From: a virus
DNA: 64,000 nt
Reading direction: 5' to 3' (one strand)
Virus record (IMG/VR): IMGVR_UViG_3300020596_000020
Location: 1-64,000 of that record
Shown: positions 16,609 through 24,923 of the stretch, in pieces
Layout: each line of letters opens with the position of its first letter
How positions within the stretch are numbered: position 1 is the stretch's first letter
Notes under the pieces: model-generated
What the model was told of the DNA's origin: nothing
What the model saw: only the letters and a program-made list of their open reading frames with translations
Database searches by the model: none
Translations under genes and position numbers: made by a program

Positions 16609-17793
16609 TCACTCACAGCTTCGTACACGCAGGAAAGCTGCGAACTTCGGGACGCCATCATCGCTCAGCTCTTGAAATGAGAAGGTGACCGTCGAGCCGA
16701 TCGGCGGCGGGTCTCGACGGTCGGCGTCGTTGAGACCGGTCCCAAGTTTGAACTCCTTGCCGTTCTTCAAACGAACCTCGAGTGCGCCGACGACACCCTT
16801 GTGACGGCCTTTGCCGGGCGAGTATCCGATGACGACCGCCTCGTCGTCGTGAAACTGCTTGACCTTCAGTAAGGTGTAGGACCGCCCAGCCTCGTACAGC
16901 GAGCCCGACTGACGAAGCATGAGACCTTCACCCTTCTGTTCGAGCACGGCTCGAAGATTCGCCTTGAGATGCTCAATGGTGAGGATCTGTCGTTGGTCAA
17001 CGACGTGAATGTTATCGTTCTCCGTGACGTTGTCCTTGAGCCACTGCATCCGTTGCTCGAAGACGAGTGTGGGGTGCGGGGCGTCGTAGATCATGTATCG
17101 CACGTCGTGCCAACGGTCGTCGGCTTCGAGTCGCTTGACGACGCTGATCGTCTGCTGGAACTTCCCGCGACCCATCCAAAGCTCACCGTCAAGCACGACG
17201 CCCCTGGGTAGAAGGGCTTTGAACCAGGCGGGGGCGTGATAGATGTTCCCTTGACGAGAGATCAGATTCTCTCCATCGAAGTAGCACCGGACCCCGTCCA
17301 TTTTCTCAGAGAACCACCAGCCGACCGGGTTGACGTCACCCTCGTACTTGTGAGCAAGCAGCACCGGTGGCCCGTTCAGTTGCGCCTTCTCGTCCGGGCG
17401 CAGCTTGCGACCCTGCTCTTTTGCGCGGTTGAGAATGATGTTTTGGTCGATGCCCTTCGCCTCCGCGATGGTCTGCCCCTTGACGATCTTCCGTATCTCG
17501 ACATTGGAGTCGATCGGCGCCGCGGCAAGGATCCCATCCTCAGGGATGCCGCCTCCAGCATCTGCCCAAGCAAGCACCTCAGCGCGGTTTAGTTTGTCGA
17601 GCCTTGCGTCCTCGTGCGCGCTGCCGAGATGAACTCGCAAGTGTTTGCAAGTTCTCTGGTCGATGGCGACTCCTTGGTTCTTCCAAGCTGGACATGAGCA
17701 GCTGTAGACGCCACCGGTATTTTTCAGCTCGTACGGTTTCTTACCGGAGCCCTGGATGTACGCGATCTCGCCGTCTTTCAGAGTATTCGCCAT
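16609..17793 (-). CDS. ATP-dependent DNA ligase with N-terminal SWIM zinc finger
   Basis: 394 aa from the ATG at 17791-17793, one base after the upstream stop. Residues 32-51 form a SWIM finger (CSCPAW, then CKH: C32, C34, C49, H51). The ligase core follows: the nucleotidyl-transfer motif KMDG at 164-167 with Lys164 as AMP acceptor, VVLDGELWMG (motif III region), EGLMLRQ (motif IV) and LLKVKQF (motif V). An OB-fold C-terminus ends the protein. It should seal nicks during replication or repair. The SWIM domain may add DNA or protein binding. A broken copy of its C-terminus lies at 14822. Confidence 0.93.
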   Translation of the reverse strand: MANTLKDGEIAYIQGSGKKPYELKNTGGVYSCSCPAWKNQGVAIDQRTCKHLRVHLGSAHEDARLDKLNRAEVLAWADAGGGIPEDGILAAAPIDSNVEIRKIVKGQTIAEAKGIDQNIILNRAKEQGRKLRPDEKAQLNGPPVLLAHKYEGDVNPVGWWFSEKMDGVRCYFDGENLISRQGNIYHAPAWFKALLPRGVVLDGELWMGRGKFQQTISVVKRLEADDRWHDVRYMIYDAPHPTLVFEQRMQWLKDNVTENDNIHVVDQRQILTIEHLKANLRAVLEQKGEGLMLRQSGSLYEAGRSYTLLKVKQFHDDEAVVIGYSPGKGRHKGVVGALEVRLKNGKEFKLGTGLNDADRRDPPPIGSTVTFSFQELSDDGVPKFAAFLRVRSCE

Positions 17794-17794
17794 G

Positions 17795-18019
17795 TCATAC
17801 GCCTTCCGGGACTTCGATGAGATAGAGACCATCCAGTTGAGCAGAGAACAGGCAGCTCATCAGATTCTTGATGACGTACGAGCGTGCTTCTTTGTAACGC
17901 TCGACCGACAGACCTGGCGTCTCAAGCACGCCGAGTCGAGCGAGAATGCGCAGCGCGTCGCCGTACACGGGCGAGGTCGGCGGCAGGTCTTGCAGAACCG
18001 CTGTCAGTTTGTCGTTCAT
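17795..18019 (-). CDS. Small unknown protein
   Basis: 74 aa, ATG start (MNDKLTAVLQDLPPT), mainly helical. It lies one base upstream of the ligase start and so is probably in the same transcript. No domain recognised. Confidence 0.65.
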   Translation of the reverse strand: MNDKLTAVLQDLPPTSPVYGDALRILARLGVLETPGLSVERYKEARSYVIKNLMSCLFSAQLDGLYLIEVPEGV

Positions 18020-18057
18020 GAAACCACTCTACCAGAGTTAGGCAAAAGAAGAACTCT

Positions 18058-18309
18058 TCATGCTGGTTGACGACTCATGAATACAACGAGACCGAGCATC
18101 CACCATTCGATGAACTGTTGAGGGTGGAACCAGAACGATTCTTCAACACTGGATTTCTGCCAGATTGTTTGAATCGTCTCGTCAGGCCATAAGCTTTCAA
18201 TATAGATGATCTGTTCTGTGTTGCCTGATTCTTTGATACGATCAATCAATTCAAACAGCTTCCAAGAAGCTGTCACCGATCGCTCATCCATATAGTCGAG
18301 AAGTATCAT
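18058..18309 (-). CDS. Small protein with C-terminal hydrophobic segment
   Basis: 83 aa (MILLDYMDERSVTASWKLFE). The last 20 residues include IEWWMLGLVVFMS, a possible membrane-touching helix. Function unknown. Confidence 0.6.
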   Translation of the reverse strand: MILLDYMDERSVTASWKLFELIDRIKESGNTEQIIYIESLWPDETIQTIWQKSSVEESFWFHPQQFIEWWMLGLVVFMSRQPA

Positions 18310-18423
18310 TTTTCCAAAGGTAGATGCGAATGCACTCTCGCATCATGTTATGGATCTCGAGCACTTTCGGCTCGAACCGAAGTCACCATACTCACGCCCG
18401 CCGGAATCGAATCGGACCTCCAT
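18284..18423 (-). other. Possible frameshifted small gene
   Basis: An ATG at 18421-18423, three bases after the upstream stop, opens MEVRFDSGGREYGDFG. In the next phase the reading continues as FEPKVLEIHNMMRECIRIYL to a stop at 18284. Both parts look protein-like, so a one-base change near 18375 may have broken a gene of about 45 codons. Otherwise the 116-bp gap contains nothing recognisable. Confidence 0.3.
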
Positions 18424-18425
18424 CA

Positions 18426-18887
18426 TCACCTCTTCCGTTTCGGGCGGTAGGCCTTTCGCGCCGCAATGAAGCCTTCCACAAAACTCCGCATGATACTGTG
18501 GTCGCTGCGAGGGATCTTGTCCTCATTGGGGTCCCTCATCGTCGAGTAGTTCCGGATAACCATGAGGTTGTAGTTGCCGCGGTCGTAGTGATTGATGTGC
18601 TTCTGGGCGAACAGATTGTAGAAGGGGAACTTCTTCAAGAACTGCCCTTGAAGACGACCAATCTCGTCTTCGTCGAGGTCGGCGCACCAGCTCATCAAGC
18701 TGAACGCTGGCATCATCGTCGCCTTGCTGATATCGTAGAAGCTGCTGTCTTCCTTGACCTTGTCGCCGAAGACGGCTCGCTTCTCGAGCTCAACGAGCTC
18801 GTTGCGATACTTCTGATCAAGCTCTTCTCGCACAGTCTCGAACGCTCGCTTGGTTTGCTCGTCGACATTCGTGTACTTGATGCTCAT
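18426..18887 (-). CDS. Unknown protein
   Basis: 153 aa from ATG at 18885-18887 with a GGAGG ribosome site and TGATG overlap with the upstream gene. The N-terminal half is a probable coiled coil (FETVREELDQKYRNELVELE) and the C-terminus is basic (RKAYRPKRKR). No domain recognised. Confidence 0.7.
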   Translation of the reverse strand: MSIKYTNVDEQTKRAFETVREELDQKYRNELVELEKRAVFGDKVKEDSSFYDISKATMMPAFSLMSWCADLDEDEIGRLQGQFLKKFPFYNLFAQKHINHYDRGNYNLMVIRNYSTMRDPNEDKIPRSDHSIMRSFVEGFIAARKAYRPKRKR

Positions 18888-19111
18888 CACCGACCTCCTC
18901 CAGGCCCGTACTTCTCCACGTCTTCAAGCTCCTGCACGAGCCCGGCAAGACGGTTCGCCTGCACGGCCAAAGTCATCACGTCACTAATATGTGTGTTCAA
19001 GTCGGAGTGGGCACCGTCGCGGCACTTGCGCAGTGTCTCGGCGCGAATGAGGAGATTGTCGACAGCTTCGTTGCGCTGCTTGATACGATGCTGGAGGAGG
19101 GTTTCTTTCAC
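18887..19111 (-). CDS. Small helical protein
   Basis: 74 aa, ATG start overlapping the upstream stop by 4 nt. Mostly helical (KQRNEAVDNLLIRAETLRKC) with a Gly-rich end. No recognised domain. Confidence 0.65.
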   Translation of the reverse strand: MKETLLQHRIKQRNEAVDNLLIRAETLRKCRDGAHSDLNTHISDVMTLAVQANRLAGLVQELEDVEKYGPGGGR

Positions 19112-19296
19112 AAGTCACCTCGAGAAAGACATTGCACGACCCTAATTGTGAAGATCGCTGGCCTGGCCAAGACGACGAAGATACTCAAGATCACTGAGAA
19201 AATGTCCACCCACTTGTCGAAGATTATTCTGCGACTCGCAATGACACAAAGAATGCCAACTGTCATGTAGAGTACAACGAGGTGCGCAATGTTCAT
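19108..19296 (-). CDS. Small two-helix membrane protein
   Basis: 62 aa with two hydrophobic helices (HLVVLYMTVGILCVIA and FSVILSIFVVLARPAIFT). ATG start, 4-nt overlap with the next gene. Function unknown; could be a holin-like or envelope protein. Confidence 0.6.
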   Translation of the reverse strand: MNIAHLVVLYMTVGILCVIASRRIIFDKWVDIFSVILSIFVVLARPAIFTIRVVQCLSRGDL

Positions 19297-19337
19297 GGAA
19301 AGAACTCTAATATCTCTGAGAGGGAAAAGATCTCTTC

Positions 19338-19517
19338 TTACAGGTCACCGTCCACGACGTGGTGATGAAACTTGACAACCCACTTGAACGGCCAGAAGAC
19401 GAACGTCCAGAAGACGTAGACCACCGCGAAGAGGCCGCGTGTGTCGTTGATACTGTCGCGAGCGGCGATGCAGGTCAACACGGCCGGCATCAGGTAAACG
19501 AGCAGGAAGATGATCAC
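19338..19517 (-). CDS. Small two-helix membrane protein (59 aa)
   Basis: GTG at 19515-19517 overlaps the exonuclease stop (GTGA), so the longer frame to 19619 is rejected. Hydrophobic helices at about 1-18 and 29-47 (VVYVFWTFVFWPF) lead to a His-rich tail (KFHHHVVDGDL). Translationally coupled to the exonuclease. Function unknown. Confidence 0.6.
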   Translation of the reverse strand: MIIFLLVYLMPAVLTCIAARDSINDTRGLFAVVYVFWTFVFWPFKWVVKFHHHVVDGDL

Positions 19518-20386
19518 AGCGAAGCTTCCTTCAAGGCGCCAAACGTGTCCACGAAGCGACTGTACGCCGGCTCCTCGGCGAGCGAAGGCATGTCCAACAT
19601 CAGAAAGTCGATCATGCACGCCGCCGGGTCGAACTTGCCGCTGTCGAGCTGCACCTTACGCCACTCGTCCTTGTCGAGCTCGTAGAACTTAACGAGCTTG
19701 AGGTTTCGTTCGTAGATCTCGTTCTGCTCCAACGGCAGATTGGCAACATCGAACGATCCGTCGGCAATGGAGGCACACAGCTTGAGTGCCTTCTTCGGCC
19801 CGTACCCGCCGATGCCCGGGATGTTGTCCGACTTGTCACCGACGATAGCCTTATAGACCAACACGTCGTGGTCGGGCGTTGTCACAAACTCCTTGATACC
19901 GTAGTTGTAGAGACGGATGTGCTCGGATTCGCGGAGAAGCTGAGTGAAGTCCTTGTCGTTGGACGCGATGATGCAGTTCTTACCTTTCTTTGCGAGGGCG
20001 CGGGCCACGTTCGCAATGAGGTCGTCGGCTTCGCACTTGGGATGCTTGATGACGGTCACCTCCAGGTTCTTGAGAGCGAAGTTGATCGCCTCGTCAACCT
20101 GCTTCTTCAGCATCATGATATCTGCGAACTTCTTCTCAGCTTCCGGATCGTCAGATTTCACCTTTCTGTGACCCTTATATTCCGGGTAGATTTCGTAGCG
20201 ATGTGCCGGCGAGCCTTCTTTTACCAAAATAAGTGAACTAGGCTTAAGCGTGTCAACGAGAGCACGAAGGTTGCGCAGGAACTGGAAGGTGAAGTTCGAC
20301 TTCACGCCTTCCGGCAGCGGCTTGCCGAAGGACATGCGACACCTAAACGCAAAGTTTTGGAGGTCCAGCAGGAGGATTCCGTTCAT
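19514..20386 (-). CDS. 5'-3' exonuclease / flap nuclease
   Basis: 290 aa. It shows the metal-binding motifs of the T5/Pol I N-terminal flap-exonuclease family: GILLLDLQN at the start, CEADDLIANVA, SNDKDFTQLL and GDKSDNIPGIGGYGPKKALKL, the last being the helix-3-turn DNA-binding element. It should remove RNA primers and flaps during lagging-strand synthesis, with the ligase at 16609 sealing the nick. A homing endonuclease gene is inserted immediately upstream on the other strand. Confidence 0.95.
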   Translation of the reverse strand: MNGILLLDLQNFAFRCRMSFGKPLPEGVKSNFTFQFLRNLRALVDTLKPSSLILVKEGSPAHRYEIYPEYKGHRKVKSDDPEAEKKFADIMMLKKQVDEAINFALKNLEVTVIKHPKCEADDLIANVARALAKKGKNCIIASNDKDFTQLLRESEHIRLYNYGIKEFVTTPDHDVLVYKAIVGDKSDNIPGIGGYGPKKALKLCASIADGSFDVANLPLEQNEIYERNLKLVKFYELDKDEWRKVQLDSGKFDPAACMIDFLMLDMPSLAEEPAYSRFVDTFGALKEASL

Positions 20387-20426
20387 AAAGTCACTATATC
20401 AGCTAACTTTGGAACAGGATCTCTTC

Positions 20427-21068
20427 ATGACTGTCTTCTTCGTCTACATCGATTGGACACTCGAGTCTTCACCTCGTGTCTTCTATGTTGGCAAAGGCAA
20501 TGAGCGTCGCGTCGGTCTCCGTGACCGTGACAACAGTCATTGGAAACGCATCGCATCCAAATACGGTTGGCGTCGTGAGGTCGTGTTGGCCACGAAAGAT
20601 GAAGCGTTCGCGCTTGACGAGGAGAAGCGCTTCATCAAGGAACATCGCACGTTCCAAGGGTATGACGACTACCTCTGGGGTGCGAACAAGACATTGGGTG
20701 GTGAAGGCACGAGCGGCCTTCGGTTCCGTCGTTCACCTGACTCCATTGAACGACAGCGTTGTGCCCAACTTGGCAAGAAGCGTGGTCCAATAGTAAAACT
20801 CGCCGGGGTCAATCATCCGATGTATGGAAAACATGGTCGCGATAACCCGAACTACGGATCAAAACGATCTGTCGATTACCTCACCAGGTGCAGCGGCGAG
20901 AACAGTCCGAACGCAGTCATGACTTGGGCGTTGGTTACCATTCTCCGTGAGAGATACGCCCAAGGAGAAAAGCAGGCAGACTTGGCGCGAGCTTTCGACA
21001 TCACGCCACACTCAGTGTACATGATCGTGCACAACAAGACTTGGAAGACTACATCTTCGTCGTGGTGA
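20427..21068 (+). CDS. GIY-YIG homing endonuclease
   Basis: 213 aa from ATG at 20427 (MTVFFVYIDW), with a GGAACAGGA-like ribosome site. The upstream in-frame extension runs antisense inside the exonuclease and is rejected. GIY-YIG core: VFFVYIDW and VFYVGKG. NUMOD3-like segments follow (NHPMYGKHGRDNPNYGSK), then a C-terminal helix-turn-helix (QADLARAFDITPHSVYMI). It is closely related to the 3822 gene and the 6267 pseudogene, indicating spread of one family within the genome. It stands on the plus strand among minus-strand genes and overlaps the next convergent gene by 20 nt. Confidence 0.92.
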   Translation: MTVFFVYIDWTLESSPRVFYVGKGNERRVGLRDRDNSHWKRIASKYGWRREVVLATKDEAFALDEEKRFIKEHRTFQGYDDYLWGANKTLGGEGTSGLRFRRSPDSIERQRCAQLGKKRGPIVKLAGVNHPMYGKHGRDNPNYGSKRSVDYLTRCSGENSPNAVMTWALVTILRERYAQGEKQADLARAFDITPHSVYMIVHNKTWKTTSSSW

Positions 21069-21258
21069 ACTGCACGCTGACGCTGACGTTGAACGGGAGG
21101 TAGAGCCTCCACTCCGTCTGAACATCTTCTTCATGCTCGAACACGAACTTATACAGTGTGACCCAGCCGCGGCGCCACCTGATGATCTGTGTGTACGTGA
21201 GTACAAGGTCGCCCTCGACTCCAACGCGATCCCACTCCCAGGTCCACCACTTACTCAT
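21049..21258 (-). CDS. Small unknown protein
   Basis: 69 aa, Trp-rich and beta-rich (MSKWWTWEWDRVGVEGD). Its C-terminal 20 nt overlap the convergent endonuclease gene. No domain recognised. Confidence 0.6.
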   Translation of the reverse strand: MSKWWTWEWDRVGVEGDLVLTYTQIIRWRRGWVTLYKFVFEHEEDVQTEWRLYLPFNVSVSVQFTTTKM

Positions 21259-21767
21259 GCTGACACCATGTTATCAAAATGGATGGATCTCGTCGCGCCG
21301 TCCTTGTCCAAGCGTACGAGCACGTGTCCGGGGTACAGTTCACAGAGGCCAAGAACCGTCGCTGACTCGTCTGTCGAGTACGTGAGAACGTGTTGTCCAA
21401 CAGCGTACGGGCAGTACAACCCGATGCGAGCGCGGAAGTCATCCCACGCTGCACGTGTCTGTTCTTTGTTGAGATCTGCTTGTACCTCAAAGCTGACACC
21501 CTGAATGTTGCTGACGTACACGCGCCAACCGTTGCGCTCCCAGATCCAGAAGCGATACACGCCGACCCAGGTGTAATCCTGTTGTCCGAGGATGGCCTTG
21601 TAGAAGCCAACCGTCTTGATCCACCCCTTACGCTTGTACGCGCCAAGAGCGATCGTTCGCGGAGCCATGTATATGGCCATCATCTCGGATTGGAAGGCCG
21701 TCTTCTCCTCGTCGGTCCAGTCCCAGATCTTGTTGACGATCGGCGTGCTCTCCCACCTCTCCCACAT
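21255..21767 (-). CDS. Unknown protein
   Basis: 170 aa from the ATG at 21765-21767 (TGATG overlap with the upstream gene). Contains WTDEEKTAFQSEMMAIYM and a C-terminal beta part with YPGHVLVRLDKDGATRSI. No recognised domain. 4-nt overlap with the next gene. Confidence 0.7.
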   Translation of the reverse strand: MWERWESTPIVNKIWDWTDEEKTAFQSEMMAIYMAPRTIALGAYKRKGWIKTVGFYKAILGQQDYTWVGVYRFWIWERNGWRVYVSNIQGVSFEVQADLNKEQTRAAWDDFRARIGLYCPYAVGQHVLTYSTDESATVLGLCELYPGHVLVRLDKDGATRSIHFDNMVSA

Positions 21768-22198
21768 CACTTCGTCTCCGGAGGCAGCAGTTCTTTCAGA
21801 AGCTTGGCCAAGCAGCTCGCCACAACGTTGAACCCGTTTGCGCGCTTGCGACGCTGTCGGTCGAACTTCTCCAGCTCGAGAACAAGCTCCCTGATGCCTG
21901 GCACAAGCGTGCTCAGACCCAGGCCACAGCGATCCGAGAACAACGTCGCGGCTCTTGCCGCGACGCGAGCGTTCTCCTCAGCACGAAGCTTACGCAGGTC
22001 AGTCCATTGGTTATTGATGTCACCGCTACCCCAACACTCGTCGCAGACGTCCTGCATCATGGAAGCGCCACCCATCCCGCCTCTCCATGTCGAGGTTGAC
22101 CCGTACATGCGAGTACCAAAGCCACGACATGCCTCGCAAGGCGTCTCGATGTCTCGATAGCGATACATCCACTTGAAATGCTCTTCTGTGTCGCTCAT
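21767..22198 (-). CDS. Protein with DnaJ-like zinc finger
   Basis: 143 aa from ATG at 22196-22198, overlapping the upstream stop (ATGA). Two CxxCxGxG-type motifs (CEACRGFGT and CDECWGSGD) match the paired zinc-binding repeats of DnaJ-like cysteine-rich domains. The C-terminal half is helical and charged. No J domain is present. It may bind protein or nucleic acid; role unknown. Confidence 0.7.
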   Translation of the reverse strand: MSDTEEHFKWMYRYRDIETPCEACRGFGTRMYGSTSTWRGGMGGASMMQDVCDECWGSGDINNQWTDLRKLRAEENARVAARAATLFSDRCGLGLSTLVPGIRELVLELEKFDRQRRKRANGFNVVASCLAKLLKELLPPETK

Positions 22199-22434
22199 CG
22201 CACTCTCCGACAGTTGCTGCCCGGCTGCCCGGGCTCGTTGGAGTGAGTGCAGAAGTTGCCATGATAAGTCGCCTTGGGGCAACGCTTGTTCCCACAAGTG
22301 GGACATAGGACCATACGAGATTTGACAGGGTTGAACGGGTTGAACGGGTTGAACGGGTTGAACGGGTTGAACGGGTTGAACGGATCGTTCGAATTATCGA
22401 GACATGTGTAACAAGCGTCGCACTTCTCAGACAT
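22195..22434 (-). CDS. Cys-rich protein with Asn-Pro-Phe tripeptide repeat
   Basis: 79 aa. An N-terminal CDACYTC site and a second CPTCGNKRC site suggest zinc binding. Between them lies a run of seven PFN units encoded by perfect 9-bp repeats. The repeat may be a flexible spacer or a binding motif. Overlaps the downstream gene by 4 nt. Confidence 0.65.
   Translation of the reverse strand: MSEKCDACYTCLDNSNDPFNPFNPFNPFNPFNPFNPVKSRMVLCPTCGNKRCPKATYHGNFCTHSNEPGQPGSNCRRVR
22322..22383. repeat. 9-bp tandem repeat
   Basis: About seven exact copies of the unit tgaacgggt, coding for Asn-Pro-Phe on the minus strand. Perfect identity suggests recent expansion, and copy number may vary between related phages. 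Confidence 0.9.
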
Positions 22435-22473
22435 AACGTCATATTACTGTATGAAGGCGCGCATTGTTACTCT

Positions 22474-23253
22474 TCAGAACACGAACCCGGGCACACGCGT
22501 TACGACCCACGTATCGCTCGTTTCGACCCATCCGATGTAACTTTCATCGACCCAAACATGACCGTTGTCGCCCCAACCAGCGCCCCAACTGTTACGCAGC
22601 AAAAATTCGCGACGGCCGTTCGCAGTGGTTCGCACACCAACGACAATCATGGCATGATAGCCGACCCAAGACGACGGCGGCATCCACACCTTACCGCCAC
22701 CGTGGTAGGCGATGAAGGAGTTATCAACCGCAGTGGCGATGGTGACCGGGTGGTTGGCTCGCACAGCGACCTCGACACCATCAGCTCGTGAGGTCGCGCC
22801 GCCGTAGATGCGGTAATACTCGAGCACTTTGTTATCAAGACTCTCTTTATATGCGCGCAGCGGCGGCTGAGCGAACACTTTGGTGACGTCGTAAGGCCAA
22901 GTCTCCTCGCGGCACACACCGAGTGTACGAAGACTATCGATCGCGTTGGCGATGAAAGTGCCTTCATCAAGGCCAGTATCTCGAGTGTAACTTCGTGCTG
23001 ACCAATAGAGATGCAAACGTGAGATCTGGACGACGTTCGTCGGATCTTCCAGACCGATGACGATCTCAAGTAAATCGCCAACGCAGTTAGCGACGCAGCT
23101 GTTCAATGAGAGCTGATTGGAGATCGGAGTGTGCTCCGGGATGACGTGTTCGCTACTTGTCGCGGCGGCCGTCGCGAAGGCGGGCATGGCGACCGTAAAC
23201 GGCTTAACGTGAGGAGTCTTGAGACTGGGCTTGTAGCCTGTGTAGAAGGTCAC
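22474..23253 (-). CDS. Papain-like cysteine protease (C1 family)
   Basis: 259 aa. Catalytic elements of the C1 family are in order: the oxyanion Gln and Cys in SNQLSLNSCVANCVGDL, the His in WVGYHAMIVVGV, and the Asn in LRNSWGAGWGDNGHVWV. A signal-like start is not obvious and no long pro-domain is present, so it may be active as made. Papain-like proteases occur in some large phages and could act on virion proteins, host factors or peptide cross-links. The target cannot be told from sequence. Confidence 0.93.
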   Translation of the reverse strand: MTFYTGYKPSLKTPHVKPFTVAMPAFATAAATSSEHVIPEHTPISNQLSLNSCVANCVGDLLEIVIGLEDPTNVVQISRLHLYWSARSYTRDTGLDEGTFIANAIDSLRTLGVCREETWPYDVTKVFAQPPLRAYKESLDNKVLEYYRIYGGATSRADGVEVAVRANHPVTIATAVDNSFIAYHGGGKVWMPPSSWVGYHAMIVVGVRTTANGRREFLLRNSWGAGWGDNGHVWVDESYIGWVETSDTWVVTRVPGFVF

Positions 23254-23272
23254 ATGATCTAACTAGCGAGGA

Positions 23273-23854
23273 TCAATTGTTGCTGTTTCTCAAGTTCTTG
23301 AGGGCTTTTCCCGCATCGGCCGCGGCCGATGCACTCGCGGGCGCAAAAGAGTATCTTTCCACATCACGTAGAAACTCTGCTAAAGGTTTGATAGGTGTGC
23401 CTTCAGATGTTTCGGACGAGCTGATCAACCCGTAACTACAACCAGAGTTAGTAGCCTTGACTTTTGTCGGTTTATACTCATAGGACATGTCAGAAGGGCC
23501 TACACCGTAGACGTCTTCGTGAGCGAGCTTCTTGCCGCTGTTCTCGTCGCTGGTTCTCGCGAAAAAGTGAACCTCATCGTAATCAAGACAATCGAGATCG
23601 TCGAAATGTTCCTCGCTCAACAACCATTCGATCGCTTCAAAGTCTCCATCAAAAGCAGAAAATAACTTGAACGTGAGTTCAGGCGGAAGCCCAGATATGT
23701 TACTCTTCGAGAGACTGAAGAAACCTTCAGCCGAATCGTAGACACGAAGAATCGACATCCCGGTCAGCGCCACGAAGACCGTTGCGGCTTGCTTGTCTAT
23801 CAGATTATTGTTGTCGATGAACTGTAAGGTTTGTGTAGGAGTGATCTTTCGCAT
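23273..23854 (-). CDS. Unknown protein
   Basis: 193 aa from ATG at 23852-23854, one base after the upstream stop (MRKITPTQTLQFIDNNNLID). Acidic, with a SEEHFDDLDCLDYDEVHF stretch and an Ala-rich C-terminus. No recognised domain. The longer frame to 23998 overlaps the lipoprotein gene. Confidence 0.65.
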   Translation of the reverse strand: MRKITPTQTLQFIDNNNLIDKQAATVFVALTGMSILRVYDSAEGFFSLSKSNISGLPPELTFKLFSAFDGDFEAIEWLLSEEHFDDLDCLDYDEVHFFARTSDENSGKKLAHEDVYGVGPSDMSYEYKPTKVKATNSGCSYGLISSSETSEGTPIKPLAEFLRDVERYSFAPASASAAADAGKALKNLRNSNN

Positions 23855-23855
23855 A

Positions 23856-24179
23856 TCATAATCGTTTCGGCAGCGGGTTGCTCGTCCCCGTGCACACATC
23901 GACTTCTGAGCAAGACTTAATGTTTGCGAGACAGCGCGGATTTGGAAAAATTCCTGCAGCCGATAGCTCACGACAAATATCGGAGAATCTTGTGCCACGC
24001 TTTGTTGGTTGGCCTTCCGGACAGCTTAGAGCAATCAGGTGAATCTCGGCGGCGTCGCACATGTCAACGTCGGTGGGAATCGGCGTCGGACGAGGCACGA
24101 CAGGATCAGAACCCTGTGACGGTGGACACGCGCTGTTGCTTAGCGCTACGATGATGGCGACGATCGGTCCGAATCTCAT
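23856..24179 (-). CDS. Small putative lipoprotein
   Basis: 107 aa. The N-terminus MRFGPIVAIIVALSNSAC looks like a lipoprotein signal ending in Cys, followed by a Pro-rich linker. The mature part has six Cys in a spaced pattern, so disulfides are likely after export. Overlaps the next upstream gene's stop by 4 nt. Function unknown. Confidence 0.6.
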   Translation of the reverse strand: MRFGPIVAIIVALSNSACPPSQGSDPVVPRPTPIPTDVDMCDAAEIHLIALSCPEGQPTKRGTRFSDICRELSAAGIFPNPRCLANIKSCSEVDVCTGTSNPLPKRL

Positions 24180-24412
24180 CGTGACCCCTTGAATGCGCCG
24201 AGTGGAATCATCTTGAGAGCTGTGATGGACATCTCAGCCGTCTTCCAGAACTCCGCAAGCTCCGCGTCGGACTTGATCTCCCCCGTGTCGACCATGTGAG
24301 TGACGAGATCCTGGATGCGTTGACGGACCTCTTCCTTCTTCATATACTCTTTTGAGGCTTTAATGGCCTCATCTAACACGATGCGGCGCACTTTGCTGAC
24401 GACGTCGCTCAT
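24176..24412 (-). CDS. Small helical protein
   Basis: 78 aa, ATG start, mainly helical and charged (KKEEVRQRIQDLVTHMVDTG). No recognised domain. Six-base gap from its upstream neighbour. Confidence 0.65.
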   Translation of the reverse strand: MSDVVSKVRRIVLDEAIKASKEYMKKEEVRQRIQDLVTHMVDTGEIKSDAELAEFWKTAEMSITALKMIPLGAFKGSR

Positions 24413-24417
24413 GCTTC

Positions 24418-24621
24418 TTACCTATCGCTCCCGAGCTTCAAGAAAGATCTCTGGTCAGGCTCCCAGTCGAAGGTCATGTCTTCGTAGGTGACTATCGACG
24501 CCAGCTTGAACGTTCCAGACGCCAGCAAAACATAGAAGAGGTCATCGTCGGTCTGGATCCAGACGAGAACTTCGTCGTCACCGACGATGACCTCTTCAGG
24601 TCGTCTTACCCAGGTTCTCAC
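24418..24621 (-). CDS. Small beta-rich protein
   Basis: 67 aa from GTG at 24619-24621, which overlaps the upstream stop (GTGA); the longer ATG frame to 24654 is less likely. Alternating strands (VIVGDDEVLVWIQTDDDLF). Function unknown. Confidence 0.6.
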   Translation of the reverse strand: MRTWVRRPEEVIVGDDEVLVWIQTDDDLFYVLLASGTFKLASIVTYEDMTFDWEPDQRSFLKLGSDR

Positions 24622-24923
24622 GGCTTGTGCAGCGTGAACGCGAGCGGTTTGCATTCCGCGCCAGACTTGACGTAAGGGTTGTCTTCAAGCACAACCACGT
24701 GTGCTCGAAGCTCGTTGTGCTCTGTGATAGTCGCTGGTGTGATGAGCAAGACGCGCACCGACTTGCTGCCATCGACGCGCATCATGTACTGGTCGCCGAC
24801 GACGAGTTCGACCGAAGCCAGTGCTCGCACGTCGTCGGCGTTCCGACGAACGTTGTAGTCGAAGAAGTCATACGTGCTGATCTCGCCGCTCGGTCCGCTG
24901 TAGTAGTGCCAATCCTTCTTCAT
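24618..24923 (-). CDS. Small unknown protein
   Basis: 101 aa, ATG start overlapping the upstream stop by 4 nt. Contains VELVVGDQYMMRVDGSKSVR, again a small beta domain with a G-D-x-Y core. No named domain. Confidence 0.65.
   Translation of the reverse strand: MKKDWHYYSGPSGEISTYDFFDYNVRRNADDVRALASVELVVGDQYMMRVDGSKSVRVLLITPATITEHNELRAHVVVLEDNPYVKSGAECKPLAFTLHKP

Noticed and set aside
18350-18400. Possible tRNA T-arm (GGTTCGAGCC)
   Set aside because: The loop is six nt, no acceptor or anticodon arm could be built, and it overlaps a possible small gene.
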